From Chth-196 sp044376515 (GTDB taxonomy: Bacteria > Verrucomicrobiota > Verrucomicrobiia > Chthoniobacterales > Chthoniobacteraceae): a stretch of DNA of 19,944 nucleotides. The stretch lies in contig JBILKV010000073.1 of the NCBI GenBank assembly GCA_044376515.1, positions 1 through 19,944 of the forward strand, written 5' to 3'. The notes beneath the pieces are model-generated. The model saw nothing but the letters and a program-made list of their open reading frames with translations, was not told the origin of the DNA and did no database searches. A program made the position numbers and the translations under genes. This document shows, one piece after another, positions 6,630-14,884 of the stretch. Every line of letters starts with the position of its first letter. Within the stretch, counting starts at the first letter, position 1.

Positions 6630-8222
6630 ATGCTTTTCCCAACACCACAGCCCGTCCCTTTCGAGCCTTGCACACTCGGTGCGACAGACCTGGACCTAGC
6701 GACAAATCCGGAAACCACGCCGTCCGTGCTTTCGCGCATGGCAAACGCGTGCGCCGGAAATGAAACCCTCGCCGAGGCGCTCGCGCGGAACCCGAACACC
6801 CCGTTGCCGGACCTCTTCAGGCTCTGGTGCGAGCGGCCTTTCGTGGCCCTTGAAAACCCCATCACCACCTTCCAAACCCTGTGCTCAGGAAAGGTGCTCC
6901 ACCAGTTTCTGCCCCGCGAGGTCCAGCACCGGCTCTACGTTGCTCTCCGTTCCAGTCACCGCGCGGCTGAACTCGAGGAACACCTCCCCGTAGAGGCCCG
7001 ACTCCGTTGGCTCACCGGTCCGGAGCCGGACATCGGCTGGTTCTTTCGTGATCCCGGAGGAGGCTCTGTGAGAGCTCCAAAGAACCCAGCGGAGGCGGAG
7101 CGGATCCGGTCCGAGGATGCATTCGCACTCCGTTTCTTTGAGTTGCTGGGGCAGGACCCTGCCAGCGAGGTTCGCAAGGAGATGGTGACGCGGCTGCCCT
7201 TCCACTCGTTGCAAGCCTACCTGCAGGAACCGGACTTGGAAATCCGTCTGAAACTGGCCATAAGAGTCACCACCAACCACGGGGGCAGGGGGGATGAGGA
7301 ACATCGGGTCCTTGAAATCATGCGGGACGCACTGTCTCGTGATCCCGAAGTGAAGGTGCGTTGCTGCGTTGCGGCCGGCGATGCGATTCAAAGTTCAGTC
7401 TTCGAACGGCTCGCACAGGACCCCGCCTTTCCGGTCTTACTGGCACTCGCGGAAGGAAGCTTCACCGGGCAGATCATGAAGTGCGAGGCTGCGTGGCTGA
7501 GACTCGCAGAAACACACACCGACCTCGCCAGACTCGTGGCACTAAACCATTCGTGCCCGTTGAGCGTGCGATTGAAACTCCTCGACCACAGCGACGCGCA
7601 GGTCAGGAAGAATGCTTGGAGCAGGATGGAGTTCCGCAACATCAAACACCGTCGTAGGTTTGTTTGTATCGCGGAATCCTTTCTTTCCAACCCGTCCCTC
7701 CATCCCGAGCTGGAAGTGATCTCCGCCAATCCGCTCATCCCATCGAGCTTGGCCGCTAAACTCGCCAAAACAGGCGGCGCGTTGGCGAAGATCGTAGCTG
7801 CAAACCCGCAACTCTCGGAGACGGAACGCCGCCGCTTTTTGGGCGGTCCCTGCGCCTCGACTGCACGCATTGCCGTCTTACACGCGACCCAGAATGAAAC
7901 CCTGTGGACCGCTCTGCGGCATCCTGCGGAATCCGTCCGTACGGCTTTGGTGCGCAAGCAGGGAATGCACGCGGTGCGCATCCGTTTTCAACTCGCAAAG
8001 GATCCGTCCTTCAAGGTGCGCAGGGAGTTGCTCGAGCACCTCGTAAACCCCGAGAACGAGGATCCTCTGGACCGCAAGTTCGCGCGGTTCCAGCTGCGCC
8101 TCCTGTTGGACTCCGCCACTCAAACGGAGAAGGACCTCTTTTTGAAAAACAAGCAGCTCCGCAGACTCCTTGCCCAATGGAGGACGGAGTCTGCCTCGAA
8201 CCCATCCGCACCAACCAAATGA
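6630..8222 (+). CDS. LRV/HEAT-like repeat protein, first of two paralogues
   Basis: A 530-residue repeat protein starting at ATG 6630; the frame is open further upstream but that part looks non-coding. The N-terminus has LRV-type repeats (LARNPNTPLPDLFRLW), then the block ALENPITTFQTL, then ELEEHLPVEARLRWLTG. The rest is a solenoid of helices with recurring patterns such as DPASEVRKEMV, DPEVKVRCCVAAG, DAQVRKNAW, ANPLIPSSLAAKLA and DPSFKVRRELLEHL. No enzyme motif or signal peptide is seen, so a scaffold or substrate-binding role is likely. Its stop overlaps the start of the paralogue in ATGA, so the two are translated together. The operon converges on the MoxR/VWA pair. The fold class is fairly certain; the function is unknown. 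Confidence 0.82.
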   Translation: MLFPTPQPVPFEPCTLGATDLDLATNPETTPSVLSRMANACAGNETLAEALARNPNTPLPDLFRLWCERPFVALENPITTFQTLCSGKVLHQFLPREVQHRLYVALRSSHRAAELEEHLPVEARLRWLTGPEPDIGWFFRDPGGGSVRAPKNPAEAERIRSEDAFALRFFELLGQDPASEVRKEMVTRLPFHSLQAYLQEPDLEIRLKLAIRVTTNHGGRGDEEHRVLEIMRDALSRDPEVKVRCCVAAGDAIQSSVFERLAQDPAFPVLLALAEGSFTGQIMKCEAAWLRLAETHTDLARLVALNHSCPLSVRLKLLDHSDAQVRKNAWSRMEFRNIKHRRRFVCIAESFLSNPSLHPELEVISANPLIPSSLAAKLAKTGGALAKIVAANPQLSETERRRFLGGPCASTARIAVLHATQNETLWTALRHPAESVRTALVRKQGMHAVRIRFQLAKDPSFKVRRELLEHLVNPENEDPLDRKFARFQLRLLLDSATQTEKDLFLKNKQLRRLLAQWRTESASNPSAPTK

Positions 8223-9694
8223 ACAAAGCCACCCCGTTTTGCGCAGACCGCCGAAAAGGAAAATGCCAGCCCCTCACGGATGCCGACCGCGCCGCTCTCA
8301 TCGAGCCGGCCACTTCCCCCACCACGCCCCCGGTCCAACTCCTCGCCCTCTCGAAGCTCGGCGATGAGACACTCAACGGCCTGATCGCGGCAAATCCGAA
8401 CACACCCGAGTTGACGCTTCACACCCTTTGGCGTGCACATCCGTTACAGGCGCTTGAAAATCCGATTCTGCTATATTGGAGCCTCCGCGAGGGAAAGCAG
8501 CTGCGGCATCTCCTGTCCATGGACGTCAAAGTTGCGCTTTACCTTGCGCTTCGGAGAAATGGATCGCTCGTCGCGCTTGAGGAACATCTGCCCGAATCTG
8601 AACGCTGCGAATGGCTCGGCGGAGGCCCATCGGACCGGCAACTCAATGCGCCTTCTGACTCTACCGACAGCAACACGCGCCGAGCGTTGTTGCATGGACG
8701 AATGAGGAAATCCGTCAAGGTTCGTGTCGCCAAAGTGCACCAAATCCTGGTGACTGACCCCTCCGATGACGTGCGTACGTGCCTTGCCGAGAACATTGAT
8801 GACATCCCTCTGGGCCCCAGTGAACGCACGCACCTCCAGCGTTTGCTTGCAAAGGACCACTGTCCGCGGGTGCGGCGCGGCCTTGCGTCCTCGACGCAGA
8901 TCCACGGCGAGTTGCACACGCAGCTCTCCGAAGATCCGGAATTTGAAGTGCGGCGCACGCTTGCCAGCAATCCTTCAAGACTGGCAGGCGCCCGGCTGGA
9001 AGGTTGGCACAACCTGATCACGTCCGGACACGCGGCCGAGGTCGCCGCAAATCCAGCCTGTCCTGAGGCGGTGAAAATCGCATTGGTCAGCCACGGATCT
9101 CCGCGGGAAAGACACCTGGCCTGGGCCGGGATCCGCTTTCACGAACTCACCGAATGGAAGCCCATTTTGGATGCGTTTGACTCCGTCTTTGCGGCTCCCG
9201 AGCGCGTCACGGAGTTGGTATATCTCGCAAAAAACCAGACGATCGGCGGCACGCTCAAAAGCCGGCTCATCGCCCACGCCGATGTTCGGGTGACGCGGGC
9301 AGTCGCGACCCAACAGCACCTCACCGAGCAGCAGCGCATCCGGCTGCTTTTTCACGCCGATCAAAAGACGGCGCTGCGGGCGGCGAAACACGCGCCGGCG
9401 GCGGATTATCTGGATATTGGCGCGGAACATTCAAATCCGTTGGTCCGCGCACTCCTCGCAAAAAAGGAAGGCGACAAGACGTGGACCCTCCGTTCCAAGT
9501 TGGTGGACGATCCGGACCCGAGGGTGCGGGCCGCTCTGTGTTATGGGTTGCGCGGCGGTGCGCCGGAGTATTCGCGCTCTGCCGAATTGCATGCGCGGGT
9601 GATTCAGCAGTATTTGAACGACCCGTGTCCCAAGGTGCGCGAGATCGCGGCGCGTCACCCGCAGTTTGGCCGGAGACGCCCGCGGAGGCGCTGA
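8219..9694 (+). CDS. LRV/HEAT-like repeat protein, second paralogue
   Basis: A 491-residue protein beginning with the ATG that shares ATGA with the stop of the first gene. It repeats the same architecture: LIAANPNTPELTLHTLW, ALENPILLYWSL, LYLALRRNGSLVALEEHLPESERCEWLGG (compare the matching block of the first protein), then repeats such as DPSDDVRTCLAEN, DHCPRVRRGLASS, DPEFEVRRTLASNPS, HADVRVTRAVATQ, DPDPRVRAALCYG and DPCPKVREIAARHP. Each unit is about 22-30 residues with a DPxxxVR core, typical of LRV/HEAT-like solenoids. It ends in a basic tail (GRRRPRRR). The pair clearly arose by tandem duplication and then diverged, most in the middle. It is probably a protein-binding scaffold; the partner may be the convergent MoxR/VWA pair. 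Confidence 0.82.
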   Translation: MNKATPFCADRRKGKCQPLTDADRAALIEPATSPTTPPVQLLALSKLGDETLNGLIAANPNTPELTLHTLWRAHPLQALENPILLYWSLREGKQLRHLLSMDVKVALYLALRRNGSLVALEEHLPESERCEWLGGGPSDRQLNAPSDSTDSNTRRALLHGRMRKSVKVRVAKVHQILVTDPSDDVRTCLAENIDDIPLGPSERTHLQRLLAKDHCPRVRRGLASSTQIHGELHTQLSEDPEFEVRRTLASNPSRLAGARLEGWHNLITSGHAAEVAANPACPEAVKIALVSHGSPRERHLAWAGIRFHELTEWKPILDAFDSVFAAPERVTELVYLAKNQTIGGTLKSRLIAHADVRVTRAVATQQHLTEQQRIRLLFHADQKTALRAAKHAPAADYLDIGAEHSNPLVRALLAKKEGDKTWTLRSKLVDDPDPRVRAALCYGLRGGAPEYSRSAELHARVIQQYLNDPCPKVREIAARHPQFGRRRPRRR

Positions 9695-9905
9695 CTGAAA
9701 TGGACCGGGTAGGTTAGGATGCCCCTTTCAAGGGCGTCATTTCTTCGGGGATGGTCGCCCCATTGCGTTGCCATGGGCTGGAAGATGAGAGCCCCTGCGG
9801 GGCGTCGGATTTGATGCAAGTCCGCACAGGTCTTTTTGGGCCTATTGGATGATCGGTCCACGCGGCTTCCATCACCAAGCATCCAACAAAACAACAGGGA
9901 CGCTC
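9695..9905. other. Convergent intergenic region with small hairpins
   Basis: This is the only gap between the LRV operon and the VWA gene. It holds CCCTT-TC-AAGGG (9723-9734) and GCCCC-TGC-GGGGC (9791-9803), with a short T run near 9832-9836. Either hairpin could help end transcription from the plus-strand operon, but neither is followed directly by a T-tract, so no firm terminator call is made. No gene is seen. Confidence 0.35.
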
Positions 9906-11045
9906 TCAGTCCCGCAGCCTGGCAATCTCGCCAAACGGGAATTCCGAACTCGGCAATCCGCCGGGCGTCACCACCCACAGGACGGGTTGTGCCGGAATGA
10001 AGTTCGGAAAGGAACCGTATCCATCCGTCAGGTAGATGAGCAGACTAGTCTCGCCCTGTGTGCCGCTGTCCCTCACATGCTCGAAGAAAGGCTCGAAGAA
10101 GGTGCCCCCACCGCCCTTTGGCTGCTCGATGGCGCCGGGATTGAGCTCAAACGGACCGTACAACCGGGTGTCGGCGTAAAACAGTTCGGCCTCAAGATGG
10201 GGATACATTCGGACGATTTCATGGACTTCGGTCAAAAACCGCGAAAGCACTCCCGAATTCACCGACCCGCTTGTATCCACTGCGATCCGCACCGAGATCG
10301 ACTCGCCCTCAAGCGCTTCCAGATACATTCCTCGCCCGACAAAACGCCGGTCAAAGCCCGCGAAGTCCACCGGCGTCCGCACGAGGAACCTCCAAAGCAG
10401 GCTGCGCCAGTCCAGTTGCGGAGAGGTGAGTGCCTGGAGGTTGCGCGTCAATCCTGCGGGAAGTGTCCCTTTTCCGGAGGCCTCTACAAGCAGGGTGGCC
10501 TGCTGCAACGCCTGCTTCCAGTATCCCTCCTGCGCCGAGACGTCCCCGTTGACTGGAATCCCCTCCGGGTTTGCAGGATCCCCCGGCGCAGGCCATCCGG
10601 TTGGAAGCAAATCCATTCCGATCCAACGGTTCTTCCACGTCTGTTGCTGTGCAGTGATGATTTCGTACACCTCTTCGACTTCGTATTCCTCGAGTTTCGG
10701 GTCGATACAGGCCCCTGCTGGAAGGACCAACAGGCGTTCCTGACGGATGATGCCGTTGACGACGATGTCCGCGGCGATGTTCCACATGATGCCGTCCCGT
10801 GCCCTCCGGCGCGGGCAATGCAGCAGGGCCGCGTGCAGGAGTTCGTGTACCATTACCGCATCGAGTTCGTCGTCGGACAGACCGGTCGCGAAGTCCGGAT
10901 TGAACAGGACGACTTTTCCGTCGGTCGCAGCGGTCTCAATCGACAAATCGATGCGGTGGTCCGCAAAAAGTGCAAGCACGCCAAAGAACGGCTGCCTGTG
11001 CCGGATGCGGAGGATGGAGACCGCGATTCTTTCCTCTGCGGTCAT
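9906..11045 (-). CDS. VWA-like protein with N-terminal zincin (predicted metallopeptidase, COG3864/DUF2201 type)
   Basis: A 379-residue protein. The N-terminal domain carries the zinc motif HELLH (67-71) followed by WNIAADIVVN, the pattern of predicted metal-dependent peptidases. The C-terminal domain is a von Willebrand factor A fold with a complete MIDAS: DTSGS (257-261), T315 in GGGTFFEP and TDG (340-342). The frame extends upstream to 11183, but I choose ATG 11045 because it overlaps the MoxR stop in ATGA and starts just before the conserved domain. Proteins of this type usually pair with MoxR ATPases; the VWA domain binds a partner through Mg and the ATPase remodels it. Whether the zincin is an active protease is not known. 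Confidence 0.86.
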   Translation of the reverse strand: MTAEERIAVSILRIRHRQPFFGVLALFADHRIDLSIETAATDGKVVLFNPDFATGLSDDELDAVMVHELLHAALLHCPRRRARDGIMWNIAADIVVNGIIRQERLLVLPAGACIDPKLEEYEVEEVYEIITAQQQTWKNRWIGMDLLPTGWPAPGDPANPEGIPVNGDVSAQEGYWKQALQQATLLVEASGKGTLPAGLTRNLQALTSPQLDWRSLLWRFLVRTPVDFAGFDRRFVGRGMYLEALEGESISVRIAVDTSGSVNSGVLSRFLTEVHEIVRMYPHLEAELFYADTRLYGPFELNPGAIEQPKGGGGTFFEPFFEHVRDSGTQGETSLLIYLTDGYGSFPNFIPAQPVLWVVTPGGLPSSEFPFGEIARLRD

Positions 11046-12046
11046 TTCTTCGACGCCCCCTTTGCAAAGGCCTTGAGAAAACGGCTGATCCGCGGGTCCT
11101 GTTGCACCAGGGTAGCGAGCAGCCCGATCTGGCCGTTTTCCGCGGCGCGTTCCTCCACGGCGTGAATGAAAAGCTGGCACCATTCGGCGCCTGCCTTTGC
11201 GAGCAGCCAGCCAAACCCGTTTTTGATCCCATCGGAACTCGTGGCCCTGGAGCTCAGGCCAACGGTCACGGCAAATCGCTGCGAAGGTTCGCGCGGAAAA
11301 TCAATTCCGCCGCCTTTACCGCTGAGAATGTCTCCGAGGCTCGGAATGCTTTCATACACCTGGAGGAAAGCCCGGAACTCGCCCGCAGCGGCTTCACCCA
11401 CGGCGGCGTCGACGGCGAGTCCGATGGCGTGCAATTCGGAGGCCAACTGCCACGAACGGCTGGAAGGCCATGCCGCGCTCTTCGGGTCCGTTTTGTGCAA
11501 CAGGGAGGGTCGGAACGCGAGAAACGCGAGGATCTGCTCGTGGATTCCGGCACGCGCCGCCCAGGCCCTGAAACAGTCAAAGCTCGAGTCCACCTGAAAG
11601 TGCAGGAAGCGGTTGGCAAGTGGCGCTGGCATGTCGTAAACCGCCGCCCGATCCTCCTTGCGGTTGCCCGCCGCCCAGATAAACCAGCCCTCCGGCACCG
11701 CGTAGGAACCCACACGCCGGTCGAGGATCAACTGCTGCGCGATGCCCTGAACCGCGGGAGGCGCCATGTTGATTTCGTCCAGAAAAAGGATGCCCTTGCC
11801 AGCGACCGGCAGAAATTCCGGCGGCAGCCACTTTGAAACAGCGCCGTCCGCCACGGGTAGTCCGCGCAGGTCGGTGGGTGCGAGTTGGCTGAGGCGGAGG
11901 TCGAGCAATTCCAGTCCGTGGCGGGAAGCGAGTTGTGCGACGATACTGGATTTCCCGATTCCGGGCGGCCCCCAGATCATGACGGCGCGCTGGAGTTTTG
12001 CGGAGAGGATGGTTGAGAGGGTTTCTTCGAGTTGGGTGGGTGACAT
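11042..12046 (-). CDS. MoxR-family AAA+ ATPase
   Basis: A 334-residue ATPase. Walker A is GPPGIGKS (26-33), Walker B ILFLDE (86-91) followed by INMAPPAVQ, the sensor-1 asparagine is in WAAGNRKED (N128), and the arginine finger lies in PLANRF (R146). The order and the APPAVQ helix are typical of MoxR/CbbQ-type ATPases. These act as chaperones that insert cofactors or remodel protein complexes, nearly always with a VWA partner; that partner overlaps this gene by 4 bases. I choose ATG 12046; an upstream ATG at 12094 would add 16 residues including two Cys-containing bits (MCKNVRCPLCG), which are not typical of the family. The client is unknown; the convergent LRV proteins are candidates. Confidence 0.88.
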   Translation of the reverse strand: MSPTQLEETLSTILSAKLQRAVMIWGPPGIGKSSIVAQLASRHGLELLDLRLSQLAPTDLRGLPVADGAVSKWLPPEFLPVAGKGILFLDEINMAPPAVQGIAQQLILDRRVGSYAVPEGWFIWAAGNRKEDRAAVYDMPAPLANRFLHFQVDSSFDCFRAWAARAGIHEQILAFLAFRPSLLHKTDPKSAAWPSSRSWQLASELHAIGLAVDAAVGEAAAGEFRAFLQVYESIPSLGDILSGKGGGIDFPREPSQRFAVTVGLSSRATSSDGIKNGFGWLLAKAGAEWCQLFIHAVEERAAENGQIGLLATLVQQDPRISRFLKAFAKGASKK

Positions 12047-12154
12047 AAGAAAGCGGGTGCGCCCGCAGAGGGGACACCTCACATTCTTGCACACCGGAGC
12101 CGGCGGTTGTTTTATTGCCGCTGGTAAGTCTGTGCGGGAGGGGTTCAGGGCCGC

Positions 12155-12847
12155 TTAGCCCAGAACCCGCCGTAATCTGGCGCGCGCCGCTTCCATACCG
12201 GTACCCGCACCCATCTCAATAAACTCCACACCGGCTCGCGATCCCAATTGCGGCTTTTTCGGGTCTACCACGATGATGGGCACTCCAGGCCGCACAAAAT
12301 CCACCAAGCCGGCGGCGGGGTAAACCACAAGAGAGGTGCCGACGATCAGGAACGCATCCGCACGGGTGGTGATGCGGGCCGCCACCTCAATCATTGGGAC
12401 GTCTTCGTTGAACCAAACAATGTTGGGCCGTAAGGGCGACCCCTCTGCACAAAGCTCGCCCCATTTCATCTCCCAGCCCTGCAGCGGATAAACAAGAGCC
12501 TCGTTTCTGGTGCTCCGCGCCTCAAACAGGCTGCCGTGCAGATGGATCACGTTCCGGGAACCGGCCCGCTCATGCAGGTCGTCCACATTTTGGGTGATCA
12601 CGCTCACCTCAAACTCGGACTCGAGTTCCGCAATGATCCGGTGGCCCGAGTTGGGTTGTGCCTCCATGGCGGTTTTCCGGCGTTGATTGTAGAACTCGAG
12701 CACCAACCGGGGATTCCGTTCCCAAGCCTCAGGGGTTGCCACGTCCTCGATACGGTGTCCTTCCCATAAACCGTCGGAGGCCCGGAAAGTGGGGATGCCG
12801 CTCTCCGCGCTGATTCCAGCACCGCTCAAAATGACTACGTGTTTCAT
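12155..12847 (-). CDS. cobB: Sir2-family NAD-dependent protein deacylase (CobB-like)
   Basis: A 230-residue sirtuin with all core motifs: GAGISAESGIPTFR (9-22), TQNVDDLHERAG (85-96), the catalytic histidine H104 in HLHGSL, LRPNIVWFNE, and the late VGTSLVVYPAAG loop. Y53 and R56 (FYNQRR) match the Tyr-x-x-Arg pair that lets SIRT5 and CobB remove succinyl or malonyl groups, so a deacylase active on acidic acyl lysines is plausible. The four zinc-binding cysteines of classical sirtuins are not present; only one Cys lies in that region, as in some short bacterial CobB proteins. ATG is at 12847. It stands alone, in the same direction as the MoxR gene, with a 108-base gap. Confidence 0.92.
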   Translation of the reverse strand: MKHVVILSGAGISAESGIPTFRASDGLWEGHRIEDVATPEAWERNPRLVLEFYNQRRKTAMEAQPNSGHRIIAELESEFEVSVITQNVDDLHERAGSRNVIHLHGSLFEARSTRNEALVYPLQGWEMKWGELCAEGSPLRPNIVWFNEDVPMIEVAARITTRADAFLIVGTSLVVYPAAGLVDFVRPGVPIIVVDPKKPQLGSRAGVEFIEMGAGTGMEAARARLRRVLG

Positions 12848-13291
12848 TTGGTGCCGTCATTTTAGCATGAGGGGCTTCGATTTGGGAGAGTTGGCAACTG
12901 GTTCCGTCATTGTTTCGGTAAAGTGGGCGTGGGTTTCTGCGGTAGAGGAGTAGCTTTAAAGCGTTGCACAGCTGAGATATTTGAAGGCCAAACACTGGAT
13001 ATGCCGCCATGGCGGGGCCGACTACTCCGACGAAGGCTTTCGCAGAAAACTGGTGACCGCACACAGGGACGTCCCGGCGCCGCATCCGTGGATTTCGTTT
13101 CTCCGGTGGTTTTCTACGGAGCCTCAGTCCCCGTATTGTGTGGCCTCCAGACAGAGACAAAAATTGGAACGCCAGGCCGCGTTCCTCCGGGGGGGCCTCC
13201 TGGCGAACGCGGTGTGCAAGAATGGGGATGCACCGCGTCTGCCCCAACTGGTCAGTCGCCAGTCGGTCACTCACCCGCCGCCCAACCTCGC
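12848..13291. other. 444-base gap between the Sir2 and ClpP-like genes
   Basis: No convincing gene is seen. Open frames run through it, including a plus-strand one from 12981 whose peptide (HGGADYSDEGFRRKL, then VPAPHPWISFLRWFSTE) reads somewhat like protein but ends inside the next gene and has no recognisable family. It could be a relic, a short unknown gene or part of a dispersed intergenic repeat. The promoters of both flanking genes must lie here. Confidence 0.4.
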
Positions 13292-14068
13292 ATGAAAACA
13301 CCCACCCACACCATCATCATCAACTTTGGAGACGATGCCACAACCTGGTTCCGCGAAATCTCGGCGGCGGTCCAAGCCGGACCACGAGCCATCAACGTGC
13401 AGTTCGTGGGTGGGGCGTGTCCGCCTGCATTTGAGACCATTTCGCTCAGAAACATGCTCCTCCAGATTCCGGGGCACATCAAGCTGACCACGACGGCAGC
13501 CTGTTCGCTGCCGCCGTTGACCTGTGCCGCATGGATGGTTGGGGACGAACGTCACATCGCCAGGGACGCTGTTGTCTGGATTCCGAAAATTCCTGCCGAT
13601 CTGATGAATGGCGTTCCTGGTTCCTCGAGCCAAAATCTGGGCGAGATGCAGGAGCACGAGATCGAGGACGAGGACGCCGAAGGAGTCACACCCTTTGATG
13701 AACCAATCAGAAGGCCGCGCAACGCACTGTCGCGAAGTGGCTACACCATGGGGGGGGAGCGAATTAAGTCGGACCTTCGTACGCTTTGTGATGCCGTCAA
13801 CGAATGGTTCCCGTCGTGGGAGTTCATCGGTTCAAGCCTATCGGTCGAGGATTTGCTGGAATGGGAAGTGATCCGGCCCGAGTGGGTGTTTGGCGGACGG
13901 TCGCCGCGCACGAGAACGCTGCCAGTGGCCGGTGCGAAGGCCGCGCGGCGTACTACTAAAAAGCCAGATTCCAAAGCGCTGGACACAACGCTGACAAAAA
14001 CCGCCTCCGACCCGCTCCCCAGCACGGAGGCGGGCGAGAGAAGTCCAGGCACCCGAGGCAATCACTAA
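13292..14068 (+). CDS. Possible ClpP-fold protein lacking the catalytic triad
   Basis: A 258-residue protein from ATG 13292; the frame is open upstream but without recognisable protein. Residues about 33-101 follow the ClpP/crotonase pattern: a strand (INVQFVGG), a helix (ETISLRNMLLQIPG), a strand (IKLTTTAAC), a small-residue helix (PLTCAAWMVGDE) and RHIARDAVVWIP. Compared with phage-type ClpP proteases, the Ser of GxAAS falls on a Pro and the His of the IHNP strand is also Pro, so it would be inactive. The middle is acidic (MQEHEIEDEDAEG), and the C-terminal ~50 residues are a low-complexity Lys/Arg/Thr tail. The lipoprotein gene starts 19 bases downstream. The fold is a tentative reading; otherwise it is an unknown. 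Confidence 0.6.
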   Translation: MKTPTHTIIINFGDDATTWFREISAAVQAGPRAINVQFVGGACPPAFETISLRNMLLQIPGHIKLTTTAACSLPPLTCAAWMVGDERHIARDAVVWIPKIPADLMNGVPGSSSQNLGEMQEHEIEDEDAEGVTPFDEPIRRPRNALSRSGYTMGGERIKSDLRTLCDAVNEWFPSWEFIGSSLSVEDLLEWEVIRPEWVFGGRSPRTRTLPVAGAKAARRTTKKPDSKALDTTLTKTASDPLPSTEAGERSPGTRGNH

Positions 14069-14087
14069 TCCTTATTGGCGCGCGCTC

Positions 14088-14501
14088 ATGAAAACCCATT
14101 TGCATCCGTTCACGCTCCTGATTCTCTCCGGCGCCTTCAGTGCCTGCACCAGCGTCAAGCGAGACGACCACTCCTACACGTACATCTACCAGCACAACCC
14201 CGGCCCACAAAGGCAGGTGGTGGAAACCGTCACCACCCATCAGACTCGGACGCGACGCTTTGCAGGGCCGGAGGATGGACCCATTTCGTCTGTCGAGCCG
14301 GAGTCCGCCCGGAGTGTCGACGGACCCGAACCCGACCTGCGGGCAGATCCGCTTCCGCCTCCCGTCAGGCGACCTGCTTATTTGGGAAGAGACGTCCAAG
14401 TGACGGAGGACTTTTATCGAATGCCGGTGCGTACGGTCAGTGCCCCGTACCGCGTACCGCCGCCTGTCTCCTCTTACCGTCCAACAGTGTTTCCCAACTA
14501 G
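14088..14501 (+). CDS. Small proline-rich lipoprotein
   Basis: A 137-residue protein with a lipoprotein signal peptide: MKTHLHPF, a hydrophobic stretch LLILSGAF, then SAC with the lipid-carrying Cys at 20. The mature part is hydrophilic and rich in Pro, Arg and Tyr (DDHSYTYIYQHNPGP, then DPLPPPVRRPAY, and PPPVSSYRPTVFPN at the end), with no known domain. It is expected to be attached to a membrane facing the periplasm and largely unstructured. It lies 19 bases after the ClpP-like gene in the same direction, so it is probably the second gene of a small operon. A hairpin at 14730-14752 may end the transcript. Function unknown. Confidence 0.65.
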   Translation: MKTHLHPFTLLILSGAFSACTSVKRDDHSYTYIYQHNPGPQRQVVETVTTHQTRTRRFAGPEDGPISSVEPESARSVDGPEPDLRADPLPPPVRRPAYLGRDVQVTEDFYRMPVRTVSAPYRVPPPVSSYRPTVFPN

Positions 14502-14729
14502 GAAGACGGGTGAGCGCGGCGGCGGTAGTGGACCATCAGAGCGGTTGGTTTCGTCGCGGGGTAAGCCTTTGAGGTTCGCCCGAGTGCATGACAGGTATAT
14601 TGGGCGAGCCTTGCCCAGATTACCCGTGGGACTGACCGACCACTCCAAGGAATCGCGACATCACAGCGTTTCTCAGTGCTCCCGCACAGGGGCGTCTCCG
14701 GCAGCCAATGAAGACGTGCCGCTTCGCGC

Positions 14730-14752
14730 GGCCTCCACTTGTGCTGGAGGCC
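14730..14752 (+). terminator. Candidate terminator hairpin after the lipoprotein gene
   Basis: GGCCTCCA (14730-14737) pairs perfectly with TGGAGGCC (14745-14752) around a 7-base loop, followed by the pyrimidine tract TCTTCCCTT. It lies 228 bases after the lipoprotein stop and between convergent genes. The T content of the tail is modest. The surrounding gap (14502-14884) also contains GTGCC-TTTC-GGCAC (14842-14855) and no gene. Confidence 0.45.
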
Positions 14753-14884
14753 TCTTCCCTTGGTGAGTGTTAGTACCCACGCTACTAAAGCGCTGCGGCC
14801 GACTCCGGACGGCGGAGGCAAACTGGGGACGTTTGGCCTGCGTGCCTTTCGGCACCCGCCGCCGGAGTGCAGGGGCCGGAGCCC

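Noticed and set aside
9695..9905. Possible mobile-element remnant in the convergent gap
   Set aside because: The text looks repeat-like, but no terminal repeats, target duplication or transposase piece could be shown.
9849..11165. 438-residue plus-strand frame opposite the VWA gene
   Set aside because: Antisense shadow of a protein with a complete MIDAS and HELLH motif; no family resemblance of its own.
10970..11836. 288-residue plus-strand frame opposite the MoxR gene
   Set aside because: Antisense shadow of an unmistakable AAA+ ATPase.
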